Shown: positions 25,586 through 32,489 of the stretch, in pieces
How positions within the stretch are numbered: position 1 is the stretch's first letter
How the letters are laid out: the number at the start of each line of letters is the position of its first letter
From: Yinghuangia sp051388915
GTDB lineage: Bacteria; Actinomycetota; Actinomycetes; Streptomycetales; Streptomycetaceae
Assembly (NCBI RefSeq): GCF_051388915.1
Contig: NZ_JBPKBH010000013.1
Coordinates: forward strand, 62,001 to 126,000
DNA length: 64,000 bases
Reading direction: 5' to 3'
The notes under the pieces: generated by a model
What the model was told of the DNA's origin: nothing
Databases searched by the model: none
The model's input: only the letters and a program-made list of their open reading frames with translations
Program-made: the position numbers and the translations under genes

Positions 25586-25717
25586 ATGCGTTACGCAGGC
25601 ATGGACATGACGACCACGAGCCCGGGCACCGCCCCCGGCACGCTCTTGGTCGCGCGCCTGCACGTCGACCTAGGCCGACTGTCCAGCGCACTCTGTCGCG
25701 CCCTGCCTCAGGGCTGA
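25586..25717 (+). CDS. Leader peptide upstream of cysO-cysM (putative cysteine attenuator)
   Basis: A 43-codon ORF, MRYAGMDMTTTSPGTA... ending RLHVDLGRLSSALCRALPQG. The R-L-H-V-D-L-x-R-x-S-S-A-L-C-R segment is what I remember for the short 'putative leader peptide' ORFs found before sulfur and cysteine genes in Streptomyces; in mycobacteria leaderless short ORFs with Cys codons act as cysteine-responsive attenuators. It starts 6 nt after a TAGCAT -10, so ribosomes would load on the bare 5' end. The Cys and Leu codons near its end, and a GC-rich stretch before cysO (25718-25841), are consistent with attenuation. Mechanism here is inference. Confidence 0.65.
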   Translation: MRYAGMDMTTTSPGTAPGTLLVARLHVDLGRLSSALCRALPQG

Positions 25718-25841
25718 CCAGGCCGCCGCCCCGCGGAACCCGCGAACGGCCCGCACCGGCAGCCCACAGCCCGTCGCGTATCCGGCCGTGCCGGAGCGAC
25801 CCCTTGCCTGCACTCACGTACCCGCATTCTTGGAGCGCCCC

Positions 25842-26120
25842 ATGGCCATCGAGGTCCGCATCCCGACCATCCTCCGCGACTACACCGGCGGCGCGAAGGC
25901 CGTCGAGGGATCCGGCAAGTCCATCGACGAGCTGATCAACGACCTGGAGTCCCGGCACGCCGGCATCCGCCACCGCCTGGTCGAGGAGGACGGCACGCTC
26001 CGGCGCTTCGTCAACGTCTACCTCAACGACGAGGACATCCGCTTCATCGACGGCATCGCCTCGACGCTGGACGACGGCGACACCGTCACCATCCTCCCGG
26101 CCGTGGCCGGCGGCGCCTGA
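25842..26120 (+). CDS. cysO: CysO-like ubiquitin-fold sulfur carrier (MoaD/ThiS superfamily)
   Basis: A 92-residue beta-grasp protein: AIEVRIPTILRDYTGG opening, a central helix (SIDELINDLESRHAGI) and the terminal VTILPAVAGGA. In Mycobacterium tuberculosis CysO ends in Gly-Gly, becomes a thiocarboxylate and donates sulfur to O-phosphoserine on CysM. Here one Ala follows the Gly-Gly, so the reactive C-terminus would need trimming (see findings). GGAG lies 6 nt before ATG 25842, and cysM starts 1 nt after the stop. Confidence 0.88.
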   Translation: MAIEVRIPTILRDYTGGAKAVEGSGKSIDELINDLESRHAGIRHRLVEEDGTLRRFVNVYLNDEDIRFIDGIASTLDDGDTVTILPAVAGGA

Positions 26121-26121
26121 C

Positions 26122-27072
26122 ATGCGCTACGACTCGCTGATCGACGCGGTGGGCCGCACTCCGCTGGTCGGCCTGCCGCGTCTGTCGCCGTCGTCCGAGG
26201 TCCGCATCTGGGCCAAGCTGGAGGACCGCAACCCCACCGGCTCGGTCAAGGACCGCCCGGCCCTGCACATGATCGAGGCCGCCGAACGCGACGGCGTCCT
26301 CACCCCCGGCTGCACCATCCTGGAGCCCACCAGCGGCAACACCGGCATCTCGCTGGCGATGGCCGCCCGCCTCAAGGGCTACAAGATCGTCTGCGTGATG
26401 CCGGAGAACACCTCCGAAGAACGCCGCGAACTGCTGCGCATGTGGGGCGCCGAGATCATCTCCTCGCCCGCCGCGGGCGGCTCCAACACCGCCGTGCGCG
26501 TCGCCAAGGAACTGGCCGCCGAGCACCCCGACTGGGTCATGCTCTACCAGTACGGCAACCCCGCGAACCCGGACGCGCACTACACCACCACCGGCCCCGA
26601 GCTGCTGGAGGACCTGCCGACCATCACGCACTTCGTGGCCGGCCTCGGCACCACCGGCACCCTCATGGGCGTCGGCCGCTACCTGCGCGAGAAGGTCCCC
26701 GGCGTGCAGATCGTCGCAGCCGAGCCGCGCTACGACGACGTCGTCTACGGCCTGCGCAACCTCGACGAGGGCTTCATCCCCGAGCTGTACGACGCCGACG
26801 TGCTCACCACCCGCTACTCGGTGGGTTCCCACGACGCCGTCCGCCGCACCCGCGAACTCCTCGAACACGAGGGCATCTTCGCGGGCGTCTCCACCGGCGC
26901 CGCGCTGCACGCCGCACTGGGCGTGGCCCGCAAGGCGGTCAAGGCGGGGGAGCGCGCCGACATCGCGTTCGTCATCGCCGACGGCGGGTGGAAGTACCTG
27001 TCGACCGGCATCTACACCGCCGCGTCCACCGAAGAGGCCATCGAGCGCCTGCACGGCCAGCTCTGGGCCTGA
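26122..27072 (+). CDS. cysM: O-phosphoserine (CysO-thiocarboxylate dependent) cysteine synthase
   Basis: A 316-residue PLP enzyme of the cysteine synthase fold. The Schiff-base lysine is Lys43 (PTGSVKDR), the substrate-binding loop TSGNTGISLA is at residues about 73-82, and the phosphate-binding GLGTTGTLMGVG loop is near 176. It lies directly after cysO, so it is assigned to the CysM branch that uses CysO-thiocarboxylate rather than free sulfide; sequence alone does not prove this. It supplies cysteine under oxidative conditions in mycobacteria. A 26-bp repeat copies its last codons and stop. Confidence 0.9.
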   Translation: MRYDSLIDAVGRTPLVGLPRLSPSSEVRIWAKLEDRNPTGSVKDRPALHMIEAAERDGVLTPGCTILEPTSGNTGISLAMAARLKGYKIVCVMPENTSEERRELLRMWGAEIISSPAAGGSNTAVRVAKELAAEHPDWVMLYQYGNPANPDAHYTTTGPELLEDLPTITHFVAGLGTTGTLMGVGRYLREKVPGVQIVAAEPRYDDVVYGLRNLDEGFIPELYDADVLTTRYSVGSHDAVRRTRELLEHEGIFAGVSTGAALHAALGVARKAVKAGERADIAFVIADGGWKYLSTGIYTAASTEEAIERLHGQLWA

Positions 27073-27114
27073 GCACCGGGTCCGAACACTGGGCCTGAGC
27101 ACCAGGTCCGAACA
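27063..27114. repeat. 26-bp tandem duplication spanning the cysM stop codon
   Basis: Two units, 27063-27088 and 27089-27114, both starting CTGGGCCTGAGCACC (Trp-Ala-stop in the first); degraded copies of the TCCGAAC/GAGCACC words continue to about 27170. Confidence 0.75.
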
Positions 27115-27314
27115 GGTTCGAGCACCTGGTGCGAGCACTGAGCGTGAACTCCGGACCTGAAGTCTCGGCCCGAGTACCGCCGGGCCCGCCGAGGGCACCG
27201 GCATCGGGCACCCCGAAGGGGCCGTACGACCGCGCGTACGGCCCGGGGTGATTCCCGACACAGCGGGGGTGAGCCCTCCGGAGAACCGGCCGCCCTGACC
27301 GTACCCTCCTGTAT

Positions 27315-27506
27315 GTGGCAGATCTGAGCGACGCACACCCCGGCGTTCCCGGCGCGAAGCCGCGCGACGCCCGTGGGCGCTGCCGCCTGCCCGCCGCCGG
27401 GGCGAGTCGCCCGACCGCCGGCGGCCCCGCGCAGTCCCGGGAGATCGGCCGACGTCTCCGGGGTCCGGAACTCACCCACGTAGACGCCCTGGGGGCGACC
27501 GCATGA
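27315..27506 (+). CDS. Possible 63-residue leaderless ORF coupled to the MBL gene
   Basis: GTG 27315 lies 7 nt after a TACCCT hexamer (27302-27307). The frame MADLSDAHPGVPGAKPRDAR... runs 63 codons and its TGA overlaps the ATG of the metallo-beta-lactamase gene (ATGA 27503-27506). The composition is basic and Pro/Gly-rich without a known motif. It may be a translated leader that couples translation, or merely an open frame in a 5' region. Confidence 0.3.
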   Translation: MADLSDAHPGVPGAKPRDARGRCRLPAAGASRPTAGGPAQSREIGRRLRGPELTHVDALGATA

Positions 27507-28249
27507 AACTCACCGTCGTCGGATGCGCGGGCAGCTATCCGGCTCCCGACTCGCCGTGCTCGTGCTACCTCGTCGAGGCCGACGGAGTACGCGTGCTGCT
27601 CGATCTCGGCAACGGCGCGCTCGGCAGCCTCCAGCACCACACCGACCTCGGGGCGGTCGACGCCGTCGTCCTGTCCCACCTGCACGCGGACCACTGCCTC
27701 GACCTGTGCGGCTACTTCGTGTACCGCAACTACCACCCCGAAGGCCGCCTCCCGCTGCTGCCGGTGTGGGGGCCGCAGGGCACCGCGGCGCGGCTCTCCC
27801 GTGCCTACGACATAGCCGGAGAGCCCAGCCTGACCGAGGCGTTCTCGTTCCACGACGTCAACCCCGGGGTCTTCGAGATCGGGCCGTTCCGGTTCACCGC
27901 CGCGCACGTCAACCACCCCGTCGAGTCCTTCGCCTACCGCATCGAGGCGGGCGGCACGAACCTCGTCTACTCCGGCGACACCGGCGACAGCGACACCCTC
28001 GTCGATCTCGCCCGGGACACCGAACTGCTGCTGTGCGAAGCCTCGTTCGTCGACGGCCGCGACACCTACCCGGACGTGCACCTCAACGGCCGCGAGGCCG
28101 GCGAGCACGCCGAACGCGCGGGCGCCCGGCGGCTGGTGCTCACCCACATCCCGCAGTGGACGGACGGCGAGCGCAACCTCGCGGACGCGCGCAAGGCGTA
28201 CTCCGGCACCGCCGACCTGGCCCGCCCGGGCGCGGTCTACGAGGTCTGA
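27503..28249 (+). CDS. Metallo-beta-lactamase-fold hydrolase (Rv1339-like)
   Basis: A 248-residue MBL-fold protein. The metal site is HLHADHCLD (residues about 62-70), with a further His in AAHVNHPVES, Asp in YSGDTGDS and His in LTHIPQWTD. The position between cysM and rph matches Rv1339 of M. tuberculosis, which has been described as an atypical cyclic-nucleotide phosphodiesterase; activity here is inferred from position and fold only. RNase Z-like architecture is also compatible. ATG 27503 overlaps the stop of a possible upstream ORF. Confidence 0.82.
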   Translation: MKLTVVGCAGSYPAPDSPCSCYLVEADGVRVLLDLGNGALGSLQHHTDLGAVDAVVLSHLHADHCLDLCGYFVYRNYHPEGRLPLLPVWGPQGTAARLSRAYDIAGEPSLTEAFSFHDVNPGVFEIGPFRFTAAHVNHPVESFAYRIEAGGTNLVYSGDTGDSDTLVDLARDTELLLCEASFVDGRDTYPDVHLNGREAGEHAERAGARRLVLTHIPQWTDGERNLADARKAYSGTADLARPGAVYEV

Positions 28250-28276
28250 CAACACGGCACCGGACCGCCGCGGCCC

Positions 28277-28282
28277 TAGGCT
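28277..28282 (+). promoter_or_regulatory. -10 element, leaderless rph
   Basis: TAGGCT ends 6 nt before ATG 28289. Confidence 0.5.
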
Positions 28283-28288
28283 GAGGGC

Positions 28289-29023
28289 ATGTCACGAGCA
28301 GACGGCCGTACCCCCGAGCAGCTTCGCCCGATCGCCTTCCACCGCGGATGGCTCGACCACGCCGAGAGCTCCGTCCTCGTCGAGTTCGGCCGCACCCGCG
28401 TGCTGGTCGCCGCGTCCGTCACCGAGGGCGTGCCGCGCTGGCGCAAGGGCAGCGGCCTCGGCTGGGTCACCGCCGAATACTCGATGCTGCCGCGCGCCAC
28501 GCACACCCGCGGCGACCGCGAGTCGGTCAAGGGCCGCATCGGCGGCCGCACCCACGAGATCTCCCGGCTGATCGGACGCTCGCTGCGCGCGGTCATCGAC
28601 TACAAGGCGCTCGGCGAGACCACGATCCAGCTCGACTGCGACGTCCTCCAGGCGGACGGGGGCACACGGACCGCCGCCATCACCGGCGCATACGTCGCCC
28701 TCGCCGACGCGGTCTCGTGGGCGCAGCGCAACAAGCTCGTGAAGGCCAAGGCCGAGCCCCTGACCGGGACGGTGGCGGCGGTCAGCGTCGGCATCATCGA
28801 CGGCGTCCCGATGCTGGACCTGCCGTACGAGGAGGACGTGCGCGCCGAGACCGACATGAACATCGTCTGCACCGGCGACGGGCGCTTCGTCGAGGTGCAG
28901 GGGACCGCCGAAGGAGAGCCGTTCGACCGCGAGTTGCTCAACCGCCTGCTGGACCTCGGGGCCGCGGGCTGCGCCGAACTCGCCCTGCTCCAGCAGATCG
29001 CGCTGGAGGAGACCGCGGGCTGA
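28289..29023 (+). CDS. rph: Ribonuclease PH
   Basis: A 244-residue phosphorolytic 3'-5' exoribonuclease that trims tRNA 3' ends. The RNase PH signature is complete: the GRTPEQLRPIAF opening, RKGSGLGWVTAEYSMLPRAT, the phosphate-binding GGRTHEISRLIGRSLR block with its Arg residues, and QLDCDVLQADGGTRTA. Length is normal. Leaderless start with TAGGCT upstream. rdgB lies downstream with a lipoprotein gene in between. Confidence 0.95.
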   Translation: MSRADGRTPEQLRPIAFHRGWLDHAESSVLVEFGRTRVLVAASVTEGVPRWRKGSGLGWVTAEYSMLPRATHTRGDRESVKGRIGGRTHEISRLIGRSLRAVIDYKALGETTIQLDCDVLQADGGTRTAAITGAYVALADAVSWAQRNKLVKAKAEPLTGTVAAVSVGIIDGVPMLDLPYEEDVRAETDMNIVCTGDGRFVEVQGTAEGEPFDRELLNRLLDLGAAGCAELALLQQIALEETAG

Positions 29024-29105
29024 CGCCTCGCCGAGGAGGTCGCCCCGCGGTCCGTGAAGCGCCTTTGTCCTGATATCGGAGGATCGACCGAGCCGGTGGA
29101 TAACG

Positions 29106-29139
29106 CCCGGGTTGCCAGTGTCACGAGGCTGCAACCGGG
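29106..29139 (+). other. Hairpin downstream of rph
   Basis: CCCGGGTTGC and GCAACCGGG form about 9 bp with one bulged G and a 15-nt loop. It could be a terminator or a 5' structure of the lipoprotein mRNA. Confidence 0.3.
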
Positions 29140-29207
29140 AGGGTGTGAAACGGCCACCGGCGCGGACGCAGAACGCCGGACTCCGCTACCTTCTGATCAC
29201 CAGTCAG

Positions 29208-29238
29208 GCATATCTTCCCGCATATCTTTTCGCATCTG
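29208..29238 (+). repeat. 2.5 x 12-bp direct repeat upstream of the lipoprotein gene
   Basis: GCATATCTTCCC, GCATATCTTTTC and GCATCTG follow each other immediately before the GAGGAGC ribosome site. The A+T content is unusual for this genome. Confidence 0.5.
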
Positions 29239-29247
29239 AGGAGCATC

Positions 29248-29634
29248 ATGTTCCGTGCCCACCGCGCCGTGCGTACGAGCGTCGCCGCCGTCGCCCTCGC
29301 CGCCGCCCTGTTCACGGCGACTGCGTGCTCCGAGGCGCAGAAGGCGATCGACTGCATCCAGCTCGGCACGCAGCTCGCCAACGACGTGTCGAACCTCCAG
29401 AGCGTCATCAACGACCCCGAGGCCGCGGCCGACTCGCTGGAGAACATCACCAAGACCCTCAACAACGCGGCCGGCGACGTGGATTCGCAGGACGTCAAGG
29501 ACGCCATCGCGGAGATGTCCGCCCAGGTCACGCAGTTGAGCCAGCAGATCGCCAACAAGGAGACCCCGTCGATCGACGCCGTCTCGGTTCTGAAGACCAG
29601 CGCCAAGACCATCGGCGACGCCTGCACGAGCTGA
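29248..29634 (+). CDS. Small secreted lipoprotein, predicted helical
   Basis: A 128-residue protein with a basic start, hydrophobic stretch (VAAVALAAALFTATA) and a Cys at about residue 27 (TATAC-SEA), a weak lipobox because the -3 residue is Ala. The mature part is helical and Gln/Asn/Ser-rich (QLANDVSNLQSVINDPEAAA, MSAQVTQLSQQIANKE), resembling short coiled-coil lipoproteins, with a Cys pair near each end. No family is recognised. GAGGAGC lies 6 nt before ATG. It lies between rph and rdgB, where Streptomyces genomes often have small inserted genes. Confidence 0.72.
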   Translation: MFRAHRAVRTSVAAVALAAALFTATACSEAQKAIDCIQLGTQLANDVSNLQSVINDPEAAADSLENITKTLNNAAGDVDSQDVKDAIAEMSAQVTQLSQQIANKETPSIDAVSVLKTSAKTIGDACTS

Positions 29635-29702
29635 CCCCCGCGCGCGTCCTCCGGCTGCCGGCGGGCGCGGCCGCAGATTCCGGCAGCCAGGCCGGTACCC
29701 AA

Positions 29703-29852
29703 GGCCGGTACGGGGGGNNNNNNNNNNNNNNNNNNNNNNNNNNNNNNNNNNNNNNNNNNNNNNNNNNNNNNNNNNNNNNNNNNNNNNNNNNNNNNNNNNN
29801 NNNNNNNNNNNNNNNNNNNNNNNNNNGGGCCTCACGGCCCCGCGTACCGGCC
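29703..29852. other. Assembly gap (109 N) flanked by a 10-bp inverted repeat
   Basis: N runs from 29718 to 29826. GGCCGGTACG (29703-29712) before the gap and CGTACCGGCC (29843-29852) after it are exact inverted copies, so the gap probably covers a large hairpin, perhaps the terminator of the lipoprotein gene. Confidence 0.65.
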
Positions 29853-29935
29853 TCAGCCGTGTCCGGCCGCGCACCGCACCCGGCCCCGGCCCGCCGACCG
29901 GCGGAAATGCACCGGAGGCACCCCGCGGATTTGCG

Positions 29936-29941
29936 TAGGCT
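29936..29941 (+). promoter_or_regulatory. -10 element upstream of rdgB
   Basis: TAGGCT ends 8 nt before ATG 29950, the same hexamer as at rph. Confidence 0.35.
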
Positions 29942-29949
29942 TGCGGTCC

Positions 29950-30561
29950 ATGAGCCGTCTTGTTCTCGCCACCCGCAACACCCACAAGGTCACCGAGCTC
30001 CAGCACATCCTCAAGGACGCCGGGCTCGACGTCGAACTCGTCGGCGTCGACGCGTTCCCCGACGTCCCCGACGTCCCGGAGACGGGCCTGACGTTCGCCG
30101 CGAACGCCCTGCTCAAGGCACACGCCGTGGCCCGCGCCACCGGCCTCCCGGCGATCGCCGACGACTCCGGCCTGTGCGTCGAGGCGCTCAACGGCATGCC
30201 CGGCATCTTCTCCGCCCGCTGGTCCGGCACACACGGCGACGACCGCGCCAACCTCGAACTCCTGCTCGCGCAGCTGTCCGACATCGCCGTCGAGCACCGC
30301 GCCGCCTACTTCGCCTGCGCCGCCGCGCTCGCGCTGCCGAACGGCACCGAGCGCGTCGTCGAAGGCCGCCTCAACGGCACGCTCACCCACGCACCGCGCG
30401 GCACCAACGGCTTCGGCTACGACCCGATCCTCCAGGTCGACGGCGACAGTCGCACCACCGCCGAGCTGACCCCGGACGAGAAGAACGCCGTCAGCCACCG
30501 CGGCAAGGCGTTCCGCGCCCTCGTGCCGATCGTCACCGAGCTGGTCACCGACCGCGCCTGA
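29950..30561 (+). CDS. rdgB: dITP/XTP pyrophosphatase (RdgB/HAM1)
   Basis: A 203-residue house-cleaning enzyme that hydrolyses non-canonical purine triphosphates (ITP, dITP, XTP) to monophosphates. Family motifs: LATRNTHKVTEL at the start, ETGLTFAANALLKA, IADDSGLCVEALNGMPGIFSARW and the C-terminal GTNGFGYDPIL and SHRGKAF. ATG 29950 is used; an in-frame TTG/ATG extension of three codons is possible. Promoter TAGGCT 8 nt upstream. Confidence 0.95.
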   Translation: MSRLVLATRNTHKVTELQHILKDAGLDVELVGVDAFPDVPDVPETGLTFAANALLKAHAVARATGLPAIADDSGLCVEALNGMPGIFSARWSGTHGDDRANLELLLAQLSDIAVEHRAAYFACAAALALPNGTERVVEGRLNGTLTHAPRGTNGFGYDPILQVDGDSRTTAELTPDEKNAVSHRGKAFRALVPIVTELVTDRA

Positions 30562-30655
30562 GGCGGTCGTTCACGAATCGGTAAGGCCCGGGCACGGGCT
30601 TTCCGCGCGTCCCGGGGCGATGATGAGGGCACCACGACTGTGAGGAGTAGTCGCC

Positions 30656-32317
30656 GTGCCCCTCTCACCGGCCGTCCGACGCGTGCTCACCGTGCACGGC
30701 CCCGCCGCGCTCTGCGGCGTGCTCGCGGGCGCGGCCGCGGTGGCCGCGTCGGAGTTCGCCGCGGCGTTCGTGCGCCGCGAGGCCGCGCCGCTGGTCACCG
30801 TCGGCCAGTCCGTCATCGACCGCACGCCGCGCGGGCTCAAGGAGTACGCGATCCGCGAGTTCGGCACGAACGACAAACTCGTGCTGCAACTCTCGGTCGG
30901 CGCGATCCTGCTCGTCTTCTCGGCCCTGCTCGGCGCGGTGGCCCGCCGGTGGCTCTGGGCGGGGCTGGCCGGCGTGGGACTGCTCGGCGTCCTGATCGTC
31001 GCGGCCGCGGTGTCGCGCCCGGCGGACGAGGGCACCGACGTCATCCCCGCTCTCGTCGCGGTGGCGGTGGGCGCGGCGACCCTCACACTCCTCACCAGAC
31101 CGGAACTCCTGCGGCGGGAACCCCCCGAGGCGTACGACGACTTGGTGACCCGTCTCGCCGCCGACTCCGCACCGGCCACCACCGCGCCCGGCCCCGTGAC
31201 CCTCCCCTCCGATACCTCCACCGCCGCCGACACCCCCACCGCCGCCGGGCCCTCCCGCCGAACCCTCGTCCTCGGCACCGCCGGAGCCGCCGCACTGCTC
31301 GCCGGGATCGGACGCTGGCTCCAGGAGATCCGATTCGACGTCAGCGGCTCGCGCAACGCCGTCGTCCTCCCGCCCCCGGCCGCCCCGGCGCCCGCACAAC
31401 CCCTCGGCACCGAACTCGGCATCCCCGGGCTGAGCCCGCACATGACGCCGAACAAGGACTTCTACCGCATCGACACCGCCCTCGTCGTGCCCGAAATCCG
31501 CGCCGAGGACTGGAAGTTGCGCATCCACGGCATGGTCGACCGGGAAATCGAGATCGACTTCGCGACGCTGGCCGCGCGCCCCACCATCGAGCGCCACATA
31601 ACCCTGTGCTGCGTCTCCAACGACGTGGGCGGCCCCTACATCGGCACCGCCAAGTGGCTCGGTGTCCCGCTGGCCGACCTGCTCCGCGAGGCGGGCGTCC
31701 GTCCGGACGCCGACCAGCTCGTGAGCCGCTCCTCCGACGGCATGACGATCGGCACCCCGACCGCCGCCGTCATGGACGGCCGCGACGCGATGCTTGCCAT
31801 CGGCATGAACGGCGAACCCCTCCCGATAAAGCACGGGTTCCCGGTCCGCATGGTCGTCCCCGGACTCTACGGCTACGTCTCCGCGTGCAAGTGGATCGTC
31901 GAGATAGAAGCCACCCGCTTCGCCGACTACGACGCCTACTGGGTTCCCCGCGGCTGGTCCGCCCAGGGCCCCGTCAAAACCCAGTCCCGCATAGACACCC
32001 CCAAGAACATGGCCAAGGTCCCCCGAAACCGCGGCCGCGTCCCCGTCGCGGGCGTCGCCTGGGCCCAGCACACCGGCATCGCCGCCGTCGAGGTCCAGAT
32101 CGACGACGACCCCTGGCAGCAGGCCCAACTGGCCGCCGAGGACTCCGTCGACACCTGGCGCCAGTTCGTCTGGTACTGGGACGCCCCCCGCCCCGGCCCC
32201 CACCGCATCCGCATCCGCGCCACCGACAAATCCGGCGCGGTCCAGACCGAGGAAGAAGCAAGCGTCGCCCCCGACGGCGCCACCGGCTGGCACACCATCG
32301 CCCTGACCGTCACCTGA
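30656..32317 (+). CDS. Membrane-anchored sulfite-oxidase-type molybdopterin protein
   Basis: A 553-residue protein. The N-terminus has about four membrane segments (residues about 12-32, 78-92, 98-120, 125-143). After a Thr/Pro-rich linker, a TAT-like hydrophobic anchor near 205-220 precedes the oxidoreductase molybdopterin domain (about 265-430), whose molybdenum-binding Cys is in ITLCCVSNDVGG. The dimerisation (Mo-co) domain follows to the end. Such proteins in Streptomyces are annotated molybdopterin-dependent oxidoreductase; the substrate (sulfite, sulfoxide or other) is not known. GTG start with GGAG 9 nt upstream. A strong hairpin lies after the stop. Confidence 0.85.
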   Translation: MPLSPAVRRVLTVHGPAALCGVLAGAAAVAASEFAAAFVRREAAPLVTVGQSVIDRTPRGLKEYAIREFGTNDKLVLQLSVGAILLVFSALLGAVARRWLWAGLAGVGLLGVLIVAAAVSRPADEGTDVIPALVAVAVGAATLTLLTRPELLRREPPEAYDDLVTRLAADSAPATTAPGPVTLPSDTSTAADTPTAAGPSRRTLVLGTAGAAALLAGIGRWLQEIRFDVSGSRNAVVLPPPAAPAPAQPLGTELGIPGLSPHMTPNKDFYRIDTALVVPEIRAEDWKLRIHGMVDREIEIDFATLAARPTIERHITLCCVSNDVGGPYIGTAKWLGVPLADLLREAGVRPDADQLVSRSSDGMTIGTPTAAVMDGRDAMLAIGMNGEPLPIKHGFPVRMVVPGLYGYVSACKWIVEIEATRFADYDAYWVPRGWSAQGPVKTQSRIDTPKNMAKVPRNRGRVPVAGVAWAQHTGIAAVEVQIDDDPWQQAQLAAEDSVDTWRQFVWYWDAPRPGPHRIRIRATDKSGAVQTEEEASVAPDGATGWHTIALTVT

Positions 32318-32326
32318 CCCAAAACC

Positions 32327-32361
32327 GAAGGGCGGCCACCCAATCAGGGTGGCCGCCCTTC
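32327..32361 (-). terminator. Rho-independent terminator of the tRNA-Leu transcript
   Basis: A perfect 14-bp stem GAAGGGCGGCCACC / GGTGGCCGCCCTTC with a 7-nt loop. Read on the minus strand it is followed by GGTTTTGGG, so it serves the tRNA; it may also stop the plus-strand gene. Confidence 0.75.
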
Positions 32362-32367
32362 GCAGTG

Positions 32368-32447
32368 TGCGGCCGGTGGGATTCGAACCCACAAACCCGC
32401 AGGTCACAGGACCTAACCCTGCTGCGTCGCCTTTGCGCCACGGCCGC
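32368..32447 (-). tRNA. tRNA-Leu (anticodon UAG)
   Basis: Read on the minus strand from 32447: 7-bp acceptor stem GCGGCCG / CGGCCGC, discriminator A, D-arm GCG/CGC, anticodon stem GCAGG / CCTGT with loop GTTAGGT (U33, anticodon UAG, G37), a long variable arm with a 3-bp stem (ACC/GGT) and T-arm GTGGG / CCCAC with loop TTCGAAT. The long variable arm and A73 fit leucine tRNA. CCA is not encoded. At 80 nt it is a little short for a class II tRNA. Confidence 0.9.
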
Positions 32448-32489
32448 GTCTCGTAATTCCAGCGGCCGGGGCCGGGGATTACGTGCGGT

